25,605 bases of DNA from CAWBNS01 sp964445105 (GTDB lineage: Bacteria; Chlamydiota; Chlamydiia; Chlamydiales; JAJFMA01). Location: the NCBI GenBank assembly GCA_964445105.1, contig CAYUJS010000026.1, forward strand, positions 1-25,605. Direction: 5' to 3'. Under the pieces are notes generated by a model. It was not told the DNA's origin, searched no databases, and saw only the letters and a list, made by a program, of their open reading frames with translations. This document shows positions 14,757 to 22,150 of the stretch, piece after piece (the first letter of the stretch is position 1; each line of letters opens with the position of its first letter). The position numbers and the translations under genes are program-made.

Positions 14757-16334
14757 CTAGCCTCCCACCATACGGAGCAGCTCTTTGTCGCGCGCTTTGC
14801 CGGTCAGGGCGATAACATGAGTCGTAGTGCGATTCTGGGATACTTGTTTAGAAACTTGATAATGGTGATGAGCGTGGCGGGCGACCTGCGGAAAGTGGCT
14901 GACGCAGAGCACCTGCATTCCTGCGCCGATATCGGCGAGCTTTTGCCCTACAACGGTTGCTGTTTCACCGCCGATATTTGCATCGACTTCATCGAAAACT
15001 AGCGTAGGCATAAAGCTATTACCCGCCAGAAGCGCTTGTAAAGCCAACATAAGTCTAGATAGCTCCCCACCACTGGCGCAATCTGAAATCGCGATGAGCC
15101 GTTCGCCCATATTAGGGGCAAATAGGAACACGACTTCGTCGTCGCCATGCAAACAGCGCGTATGTGGAGCGACGCGCACGTGAAATTCCACAACCGGCAT
15201 ATTCAAGGTCTGCAGCTGTTTTGTCATCTCTTTCGCCAATTTTTCGGCTCCAGTTTTGCGCTGCTGGGTAAGCTTTTGAGCTAGTTGCTGGGTGAGCTCG
15301 TGGGTGGCTTGTAGGTCCACAGCTAGCTTTTCAGCGCGATCGTCCGCTCCTTGCAGCTCTTCTAAACGGCCTTCAAGTTGCTGTAGGTAAGCGATGGGAT
15401 CAGGCCCATACTTTTTTTTCAATTTCGTAAGTAGCGCAAGCCGCCTGTTGATCTCTTCGGTACGCGCAGGATTGTTGTCGATACGGCCCAGATAAGAGCG
15501 AAGGGTGTAGGCGAGCTCCTCAAATTCAATCAGCGCACTGCGTAAAACTTCTGCAGGATCACGTAGAGCGTGATCTAGTTTTTGAAGGCTTTCTAGCTGG
15601 TGGAAGGCATTTTTTAAATTGCCGGATTCTGCGAGCGCCTCATACACCTGTCCGACGCCAGAAGCAAGCTCATCCGCACTAGTGAGAAGAGTGTATTCTG
15701 CAAATAACGCCTCCTCTTCTCCCTCCTTTAGTTGCGCCTCGGATAGCTCTTCGAACTGGCGCTGGGCCTCGTCTATGTCGCGCAGTCGCTGCGACTCGTA
15801 TTTTTGTAGCGTTTCAAGTTCTTGTTTTAGCTTGGTTTCGTGCTGCCACGCCGCTGCAAAAGAGATGCGCGCTTCGTGTAAATTGGCGTAGCTGTCTAGG
15901 AGTTCGCGGTGTTTATCGTGGTTTCGTAGCTCTTGATTGGCATGCTGGCCACAAATTTGCATCAGGTGCTCGCCGAGCTGTTTGAGTAGATGCAATGGGA
16001 TCAGCTGGTCGTTGATGAAGGCGCGATTGCGCCCTGAAGCGGCCATCTCCCTGCGCACCGTCAGCTCTGGCGCCCAATCAATCTGCGCTTCTTCTAAAAG
16101 TTTATAAAACTGCGGATGGTCTGGAGTGGTGAAGAGTGCTTCCACCATGCCCTTGTCGGCTCCCTGCCGTAGCGCTTGCAGGTCCGCGCGCTCGCCGATC
16201 ACTAGCCTCAAAGCTTTGAGAATGGCCGACTTGCCAGCTCCGGTTTCCCCTGTAAGCACATGAAAGCCCTCATGAAAGGCCAGCTCTGCCTGTTCAATCA
16301 GGACGATGTTCTGAATCTGAAGTGAGCGTAACAC
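14757..16334 (-). CDS. recN: DNA repair protein RecN
   Basis: An SMC-like ATPase that acts early at double-strand breaks with RecA. The 525-residue product has the P-loop GETGAGKSAIL (29-39), two coiled-coil arms with many Glu, Lys and Leu around 150-355, the ABC signature ASGGELSRL, Walker B TLVFDEVDANIGG, and the C-terminal VSHFPQVARHAHHHY H-loop segment. Length is slightly below the usual 550. The start is GTG 16334 and overlaps by one base the TAG of the preceding membrane-protein gene, so the two are coupled. It is the last gene of the minus-strand block that begins with the sugar transferase. Confidence 0.95.
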   Translation of the reverse strand: MLRSLQIQNIVLIEQAELAFHEGFHVLTGETGAGKSAILKALRLVIGERADLQALRQGADKGMVEALFTTPDHPQFYKLLEEAQIDWAPELTVRREMAASGRNRAFINDQLIPLHLLKQLGEHLMQICGQHANQELRNHDKHRELLDSYANLHEARISFAAAWQHETKLKQELETLQKYESQRLRDIDEAQRQFEELSEAQLKEGEEEALFAEYTLLTSADELASGVGQVYEALAESGNLKNAFHQLESLQKLDHALRDPAEVLRSALIEFEELAYTLRSYLGRIDNNPARTEEINRRLALLTKLKKKYGPDPIAYLQQLEGRLEELQGADDRAEKLAVDLQATHELTQQLAQKLTQQRKTGAEKLAKEMTKQLQTLNMPVVEFHVRVAPHTRCLHGDDEVVFLFAPNMGERLIAISDCASGGELSRLMLALQALLAGNSFMPTLVFDEVDANIGGETATVVGQKLADIGAGMQVLCVSHFPQVARHAHHHYQVSKQVSQNRTTTHVIALTGKARDKELLRMVGG

Positions 16335-16768
16335 TATGGGCCGTAGGTACCTTCTAACAGAGCTAACAAGCGCCCCTGCGTGACATCCTGCAGATATCCG
16401 TTTTTCTGCAGCACCGGCGCGGAAAAATAGACATTATTGTCCGAAGAACCCACAGGAGTCAACTCAATCTCTTTGCCGCCGAACAAATAGACAATGATTT
16501 TATCGAAGGGGATCTTGGATGCGCGAGATTGTAGCTCATTGACCACGATTGTGCGGTTAAGGAAATCAACAAAGCGCGTTTGCTCAAGAAAATTTAGAGT
16601 GTAGGCTTTGCCTTTATAGACGATGGCTGATCCGCGGATATCGTTGGGGCCAAAATAGCGATCGGGTGCTGCCTGAGTGGCGCTTTCATTGGTGAGCGAG
16701 CGCATTACCATAATGGCCATCATCACCACTAAAATAAGAACTAGGGGTAGTGAAATCGTTTGTCCCAT
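16334..16768 (-). CDS. Small single-span membrane protein of unknown function
   Basis: A 144-residue product with one N-terminal hydrophobic helix (about 6-24, LPLVLILVVMMAIMVM) and a hydrophilic remainder, so it is an inner-membrane anchored or secreted-domain protein. It contains FGPNDIRGSAIVYKGKAYTLNF and KIIVYLFGGKEIEL. I recognise no family. A longer frame starts at 16804, but ATG 16768 is preferred because AAGGGGAG lies directly upstream. It sits between rarA (50-base gap) and recN (one-base overlap), so it is part of the same transcript. That neighbourhood does not reveal its function. Confidence 0.65.
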   Translation of the reverse strand: MGQTISLPLVLILVVMMAIMVMRSLTNESATQAAPDRYFGPNDIRGSAIVYKGKAYTLNFLEQTRFVDFLNRTIVVNELQSRASKIPFDKIIVYLFGGKEIELTPVGSSDNNVYFSAPVLQKNGYLQDVTQGRLLALLEGTYGP

Positions 16769-16818
16769 GCTCCCCTTATAAAAGGAGCGGGCGACAAATA
16801 GCAAGAAAAGAACACTGC

Positions 16819-18075
16819 TTATCTGTCCTGTTTCCTTAATCGCTGGAAGTATTCAATACGTTTTTGCATTTCGCGCTCAAAACCGCGTGCTACTGGGCGG
16901 TAAAACTGTTCTCTGCACACCTCAGCTGGGAAGTACTCTTGGCCGGAAAAGCCCTCTGCGGTGTCATGATCGTAATGATAGCCTTCGCCGAAGCCCTCGG
17001 CCTTCATGAGACTGGTAGGGGCGTTGACGATGTGCTTTGGAGGGGCTAAATGGCTCGTGCGACGCGCAAGGTCTCGTGCTTCCTTGTAGGCTGTGTAGAT
17101 CGCGTTGCTTTTAGGAGCCAAAGCTAGGTAAACCGCTACCTCGGCTAACGCAAGCTCTCCCTCAGGAGACCCCAGCATTTGATAGGTGTCGCGTGCTGCT
17201 ACCGCCAAGACGAGTGCCTGCGGGTCTGCAAGGCCGATATCCTCCACCGCCATGCGTATCAGCCGGCGCGCCAAAAACAGGGGCTCTTCGCCCCCTTCCA
17301 GCATGCGGCACAGCCAGTAGAGAGTCGCATCTGGGTCTGAGCCTCTTACCGCTTTATGTAGCGCAGAGATGAGCTGGTAATGCTGGTCGCCCCCGCGATC
17401 ATAGAGCGCTGCTTTGCGCTGCACTAGATTGACCAGCTGCTGTGGCGAGAGTTCGTTACTGATCCCTTGGATCGTCTCGACCATATTAAAAAGGTAGCGA
17501 CCATCTCCATGGGCAAGATGTAAAAGCTGCTGACGTGTCTCTGTTGAAAGCGGCAAAGGGCCATGACCCTTATCATATTCGGTTAGTAGACGATCCAGAG
17601 CAGAAAGATTTAGCGGCTGTAGCGTGAGCACACGCAAGCGCGACAGCAAGGCGTTAGACAGGTAGAAGGAAGGGTTCTCGGCGGTGGCCCCTACAAGCAG
17701 AACGGTGCCATCTTCCAGAAAGGGCAGAAACGCTTCTTGCTGCGTTTTATTAAACCTGTGGATTTCATCGACAAACACTAGCGTACCCGTACTCCAGAGC
17801 GATGTCGACTGCGCTTCTTGCACGATTTTTTTGAGGTCGGCAATGCCAGTAAAGACGGCACTGAGGGCGTAGAAGCGCAGTGAAAAAGCCTGCGCATACA
17901 GGCGTGCGATGGAAGTTTTTCCGCATCCCGGGGGGCCCCACAAGATGATTGACAGGGGCTTATCAGCTTGCACAGCGCGCGTTATGAAGCCCTCAGGACC
18001 GAGGAGGTGCTCCTGGCCGACAATATGAGAAAAATCCTTGGGCCGCATCAGCTCGGCCAACGGCATGTGTTTCAT
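16819..18075 (-). CDS. rarA: Replication-associated recombination ATPase RarA (MgsA)
   Basis: A clamp-loader-like AAA+ ATPase that works at stalled replication forks. The 418-residue product has RPKDFSHIVGQEHLLG near the start, Walker A GPPGCGKTS (47-55), Walker B FVDEIHRFNK (101-110), sensor 1 GATAENPSF (129-137) and the arginine finger in LLSRLRVL (143-150). The C-terminal RarA half carries EDIGLADPQAL and the family-typical APKSNAIYTAY. Size fits the family. ATG 18075 is the first start in the frame. It lies 42 bases after the MreD-like gene and is part of the minus-strand block ending in recN. Confidence 0.94.
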   Translation of the reverse strand: MKHMPLAELMRPKDFSHIVGQEHLLGPEGFITRAVQADKPLSIILWGPPGCGKTSIARLYAQAFSLRFYALSAVFTGIADLKKIVQEAQSTSLWSTGTLVFVDEIHRFNKTQQEAFLPFLEDGTVLLVGATAENPSFYLSNALLSRLRVLTLQPLNLSALDRLLTEYDKGHGPLPLSTETRQQLLHLAHGDGRYLFNMVETIQGISNELSPQQLVNLVQRKAALYDRGGDQHYQLISALHKAVRGSDPDATLYWLCRMLEGGEEPLFLARRLIRMAVEDIGLADPQALVLAVAARDTYQMLGSPEGELALAEVAVYLALAPKSNAIYTAYKEARDLARRTSHLAPPKHIVNAPTSLMKAEGFGEGYHYDHDTAEGFSGQEYFPAEVCREQFYRPVARGFEREMQKRIEYFQRLRKQDR

Positions 18076-18117
18076 GTTTGCATGTTACCTGAAGGGAGGG
18101 TTTATTTCTAAGCCGGA

Positions 18118-18621
18118 CTACCAAGCCCCGCGGGGCCGTCTCCGGAGAAGATACGCTGGAAAGGCGAACCAGATCCACGCGTACAAAGCATCTGCCAGAG
18201 GAAGTAGCAGCAAGTCCGTCGCTACCCAGTACCAGGAAAGTATAGGTGCGTTAGCGAATAATTTTAACGGCAATACTTGTATAGCTGTCGATATCCCCGC
18301 AAAGAGAAAGGTCATCACAGGCAGCGAGGCAAGGCCATCTTCAAAAAAACTCGACTTGCCTCTGTAGACCACTGCCGTCGTGAGACAGTAGGTAATAGCT
18401 AAAATCCCTAATCGCGGATAGGGAGCCAACAGATCAATAAATAATCCACAGCCAAAAGCTATCCATAGGCATTGTGCGAGCGATTTTTTATAGAACATCA
18501 ACACCAAAAAAGGAGCGAAAAAAGACAAGCGCCAAGCAGGCATAAAAACTGGCAAAAAGAGCGCAGGTAAAGCCGCAAATAAGAAAGCGATCCAAATTTG
18601 AGAGCTGTTTTCGCTTTTCAA
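18118..18621 (-). CDS. Polytopic membrane protein, MreD-like
   Basis: A 167-residue product with five or six hydrophobic helices. The pattern FGCGLFIDLLAPYPRLGILAI and a C-terminal LLLLPLADALYAWIWFAFPAYL recalls MreD, the membrane component of the rod-shape elongation machinery, in size and layout. Sequence evidence is only moderate, so it may be another small integral protein. The start is TTG 18621, directly abutting the TAG of the sugar transferase gene; the ribosome site GGGAG lies 8 bases upstream inside that gene. No mreB or mreC is in the window. Confidence 0.55.
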   Translation of the reverse strand: MKSENSSQIWIAFLFAALPALFLPVFMPAWRLSFFAPFLVLMFYKKSLAQCLWIAFGCGLFIDLLAPYPRLGILAITYCLTTAVVYRGKSSFFEDGLASLPVMTFLFAGISTAIQVLPLKLFANAPILSWYWVATDLLLLPLADALYAWIWFAFPAYLLRRRPRGAW

Positions 18622-19302
18622 CTAGTAAGCTCCCTTTCTCAGCATTAGCTGAGGAACTGTCTTCAACACTAGCTTGAGATCGAGCAGAAAGGTGCGTACA
18701 CGCACGTATTCTCGGTCCATTTGTATGCGCTCTGCAAAAGAGACGTTGCTGCGCCCTGAGGTTTGCCAGAGCCCAGTAATGCCTGGCCTAAGCTGTAAAA
18801 TTTCCGGCGCGTCCATTCCTAGGTATAGCTTGACCTCCTCTTGGCTGATAGGCCGAGGGCCGACTACGCTCATATGTCCTAAAAAGACATTCAAAAATTG
18901 AGGAAGCTCATCGAGCGATGTGCGTCGCAGAAAATGGCCGCAGCGAATAATGCGCGGATCCTGTTTTAGCTTGCGCCTAGCCATCCATTCCTGGCGGCTC
19001 TCAGGGCTCTGTTCTAATAGTTTTTGCAGCCTCTCCTCAGAGTCTACCACCATAGTGCGGAACTTAAAGCAAAAAAACGGTTTGCCTCCTCGACCCACAC
19101 GCCTCTGGCGATAGATTGGATTTGTGCCCGAAGAAATTGCAATCAACAAAGCGATCGATAAGAATAAAGGCAGGCCAAAAGAAAGTACCCCCGCGCTAAA
19201 CACAATATCAAAAGCACGTTTCAAAGGCAGATGGGTAATGTAAAATTGAAACGGTGCTGAAAGGGAAGCTGCGCGTAAACTTTCAGTATTTATAGCGTCC
19301 AT
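18622..19302 (-). CDS. Bacterial sugar transferase (polyprenyl-phosphate glycosyl-1-phosphate transferase)
   Basis: Catalyses the first step of a lipid-linked glycan: transfer of a sugar-1-phosphate from a nucleotide sugar to undecaprenyl phosphate at the inner membrane. The 226-residue protein is of the short, catalytic-domain type. One hydrophobic segment (about 28-56) precedes YRQRRVGRGGKPFFCFKFRT, then LRRTSLDELPQFLNVFLG, SVVGPRP and GITGLWQTSGRSNVSF, the hallmark motifs of the family. Substrate sugar cannot be told. A strong purine-rich ribosome site (AAGGGGAGG) precedes ATG 19302, and a good promoter lies upstream, making it the head of the block that runs to recN. The linked ugd suggests use of a uronic-acid derived sugar in the same glycan. 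Confidence 0.9.
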   Translation of the reverse strand: MDAINTESLRAASLSAPFQFYITHLPLKRAFDIVFSAGVLSFGLPLFLSIALLIAISSGTNPIYRQRRVGRGGKPFFCFKFRTMVVDSEERLQKLLEQSPESRQEWMARRKLKQDPRIIRCGHFLRRTSLDELPQFLNVFLGHMSVVGPRPISQEEVKLYLGMDAPEILQLRPGITGLWQTSGRSNVSFAERIQMDREYVRVRTFLLDLKLVLKTVPQLMLRKGAY

Positions 19303-19334
19303 ATCCTCCCCTTAGCCTAGGCACAGGCTCCTTG

Positions 19335-19364
19335 TTTATAGCGGACAAGAAGGCGTGGTTGCAA
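19335..19364 (-). promoter_or_regulatory. Candidate sigma70-like promoter of the sugar transferase-recN block
   Basis: On the minus strand TTGCAA (19364-19359, 4/6) is followed by an 18-base spacer and TATAAA (19340-19335, 5/6), 32 bases before ATG 19302. It is the best promoter-like pair seen in the window. The 230 bases between ugd and this gene hold nothing else that I recognise. Confidence 0.5.
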
Positions 19365-19532
19365 GGGGAAATCGTTTCACACAGTGGCTCCCGATAAAAA
19401 AGAAACCGACTGACTCCGGTGCAGCTATTAGCCTAATTTTGCGTGTTATCCGCAGCCAGGGCTGCGCATTTATCCCAAACTACGTTTGCCCGGAACGCAG
19501 GTGCATACTGCGAACTATAAATTCGCGACAAA

Positions 19533-20924
19533 TTAACGTTCGACCGTTGTTTGTGAAACCAGTGAAGCACCCAACTTAGCAGTAGTGGCAAACGCCGTGG
19601 GCTGTCCAATAGAAATGTAATCAAATCCATGCTGTGCCATCTCTGATGGCTTGTATTGGTTTCGTCCATCAAAGAAGGCGTTGCCTTGCATCGCTGCCAG
19701 GATCTTATGGAAATCGAGAAAGCGAAACTGTTTCCATTCAGTGATCAACGCCAGAGCATCGGCTTTTAGTGCTACTTGAAGCTCGCTGTTGCACCAGCTC
19801 ACCTGATCCCGGAAAGGGAAAGCGACTCTAGCATTTTGCATGGCTACGGGATCGTATACGCGCACGGATGCGCCTGCGCCAAGGAGTTGCTCGATGAGAA
19901 CGCAGGCGGGTGCTTCGCGGACATCATCGGTGTTCGGCTTGAAAGATAATCCTAGCACACCGATCACTTTGCCCTTGAGCCCGCCACGTGAGGCGTAGTA
20001 AGCGATGATTTTATCGCCAAGCACCTGCTTTTGGCGTTGGTTTACCTGTTCCACAGCTGCAATGAGGGGCATCTGATACTCGACCTTATTTGCCTGCCCC
20101 TGCAAGGCGCGGATGTCTTTCGGAAAGCAAGAGCCGCCGAATCCAGCGCCTGCATAAAGAAATGACCAACCGATACGCTGGTCTGAACCGATACCTTTGC
20201 GAATCTGGGTGATGTCGGCTCCTACCTCTTCACATAATCCAGAGAGCTCATTCATGAAGGAAATACGGGTGGCGAGCATCGCGTTGGCTGCGTATTTAGT
20301 AAGTTCCGCCGAGGCAATATCCATGCAGATCACACGGTCGTGACTTAGCGTAAATGCTCCATAAAGGCTGCGCATAATCTCTTCGGCGCGTTTGGATTCC
20401 ACCCCGATGATCACTCGGTCGGGTTTCATGCAGTCATTGATGGCATCGCCCTCTTTCAAGAACTCTGGATTGGCCACGACGTCTACACCACAGGTAAGTT
20501 TCCTTTCGGCGAGCGCCTCTAGAATGATGCGCTTTACCTCTTGTGCGGTGCCTACAGGGACCGTGGATTTATTGACGACGATGCGGTAATCGGGCATCTG
20601 TTCGCCGAGCGAGCGAGCAACCTTTCGCACGTTGGTTAAATCTGCTTCGCCATTTGAGCCGGTCGGAGTGTCGACAGCAATGAAACAGACCAGTGCGTCG
20701 CGTACAGAGCCTACATAATCCGTTGTGAAAGTTAACCTGCCGGCGGCTACGTTACGCCCGATCATCTCGTTCAGGCCCGGCTCGTAAATCGGCACTTCAC
20801 CGCGCTCTAACATAGCAATTTTGTCATGGTTGATGTCCAAGCAGGTCACTTGATGGCCCATCTCAGCCATACAGGTCCCCGTCACAAGGCCGACATATCC
20901 AGTACCAACCACGAGTATTTTCAT
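19533..20924 (-). CDS. ugd: UDP-glucose 6-dehydrogenase
   Basis: Oxidises UDP-glucose to UDP-glucuronate with two NAD+ in the cytoplasm, feeding acidic capsule or LPS sugars. The 463-residue product has the Rossmann motif GTGYVGLVTG (7-16), VDTPT (84-88), NKSTVPVGT (118-126), NPEFLKEGDA (152-161), Lys210 in LTKYAANA, and the catalytic Cys266 in GFGGSCFPKD. The C-terminal NAD-domain piece LGLSFKPNTDDVREAPA is complete. ATG 20924 has GGGGGAA upstream. It is transcribed in the same direction as the sugar transferase block, 230 bases ahead of it, probably as a separate unit. Confidence 0.94.
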   Translation of the reverse strand: MKILVVGTGYVGLVTGTCMAEMGHQVTCLDINHDKIAMLERGEVPIYEPGLNEMIGRNVAAGRLTFTTDYVGSVRDALVCFIAVDTPTGSNGEADLTNVRKVARSLGEQMPDYRIVVNKSTVPVGTAQEVKRIILEALAERKLTCGVDVVANPEFLKEGDAINDCMKPDRVIIGVESKRAEEIMRSLYGAFTLSHDRVICMDIASAELTKYAANAMLATRISFMNELSGLCEEVGADITQIRKGIGSDQRIGWSFLYAGAGFGGSCFPKDIRALQGQANKVEYQMPLIAAVEQVNQRQKQVLGDKIIAYYASRGGLKGKVIGVLGLSFKPNTDDVREAPACVLIEQLLGAGASVRVYDPVAMQNARVAFPFRDQVSWCNSELQVALKADALALITEWKQFRFLDFHKILAAMQGNAFFDGRNQYKPSEMAQHGFDYISIGQPTAFATTAKLGASLVSQTTVER

Positions 20925-21389
20925 CTATTCCCCCACAACAAGTGCATAATCTCCGTAAGGGCGCGAGATTGGCAGATCGAGGCTAAAACCTCAAGATTAG
21001 AAGCTGGAGCTCGGTCGAGTGTAAATAAAAGCAACGTCAAAAATGATTCCCGCCTCGGGCTTGCCCCTACGCCTTGGCCTGCCCGCGTTCCCGATTGGAA
21101 GGAAGAACTTTCGCACTCGCCGCCGTGGGCTGAACAGCCCTTTCGACCCTGCACAACGATCCGCGACTTACTCCGAATTAAAAGCATTGGGGCTTTGACC
21201 GCGCTGCTCCTGTGCCCTGTGGCTCGGAGAATTTTACGATACCGCAGTTCTGTAGTAAGCCTTTTCGCTCCCAGCACTGCCCGTTCTCACGAAACGCAGC
21301 TAAAGTAGGTTTACAGGCTAAGGTGAGATACGGTAGTACCCCCCCGCTTCTTAAAAGAGCGCGAAACAGCTCTTCGAGCAGGTATCGGC
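20925..21389. other. Gene-free, probably decayed stretch upstream of ugd
   Basis: Open frames exist on both strands, but none resembles a protein family I know. A minus-strand segment near 21390-21280 reads LLEELFRALLRSGGVLPYLTL and could be a relic of a gene. The stretch must contain the ugd promoter, but I see no convincing pair of boxes. Confidence 0.4.
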
Positions 21390-22060
21390 CTACCATCGCT
21401 TTCTCAGTCCTCCCGAGCCTCTACCCCACTCAGGATCGAATAGATAAACTGCTCCTAGAGATCTGTGTGTCGCGAGCTCTTTGTCATCACTGACCTCTAT
21501 TGCATTATCATCATCTGCATGCCACCAGCGCGATCCTCTCTTTACGTAGGCCGTGTAGCCTGTCCCGTCTCCACCCTGATGGCAAATGAACCCTGTGAGT
21601 TGATATTCAACTGGAGATGTGTTTGAGTCTAGGTATGCGGGGAGGGGGGATTGCCCACAGATCTGGAACCTCAATAGAGTGACCAAATCTGATCTTTTGC
21701 TGTCTGTCTTTGTCCCAAACCACCCGTTTCAAGCCAATTGGCAGTAGGTTTGGTAAAGAAGCTACTTTTAAAATCTTCTACTCGCATTCGCTATTGAACT
21801 GCAACTTTAACGCATCGTTCAAGTTGCCGACTGCTGGGCCTGCGGGGAGGGTCAGCATGCGCATCTTATCCGCATCCTTCGCGCCTAGTAAAGCGGGTAA
21901 ATCCTTTTCATCCAGGTTGGCCTCTTGCACTCATTGAGCTTCTCCGAGCGCTCATACAGCGTTTTGTCTTCTTGGGTTTTGGCGCGCATTTGTGGCGCGT
22001 ACGCGACCTAAGCGTCTTGCGGATTGTTCGCCAGTCGTGACTGATCCCTTACCTACCAGG
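21390..22060 (-). pseudogene. Decayed ubiquitin-specific protease (USP, C19-type) gene
   Basis: Minus-strand pieces follow the order of the C-terminal half of eukaryotic-type ubiquitin-specific proteases. They are RAKTQEDKTLYERSEKL (about 21990-21930), DEKDLPALLGAKDADKMRML, LNDALKLQFNSECE, then a stop, and LPNLLPIGLKRVVWDKD..QQKIRFGHSIEVPD (about 21910-21660). In the next frame come YQLTGFICHQGGDG, TGYTAYVKRGSRWWHADDD and LGAVYLF (about 21610-21430). The catalytic-His box, normally GGHYTAYV, reads GTGYTAYV, so the histidine is gone. The Cys box that should precede is not found before lptD. USP-like effectors are known in several amoeba-associated bacteria. This one is dead. Confidence 0.65.
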
Positions 22061-22150
22061 CGGCCTTTGAATCTAACGTAGAAACGATAGATAAGCGCAG
22101 CAATTAGCTTTAGACTAGTCAGTGTTTGCGGGGACGTTATTCAAATGGCC

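Noticed and set aside
20826..21308. 160-codon plus-strand frame over the ugd start
   Set aside because: Its first part is antisense to ugd and the remainder shows no family resemblance.
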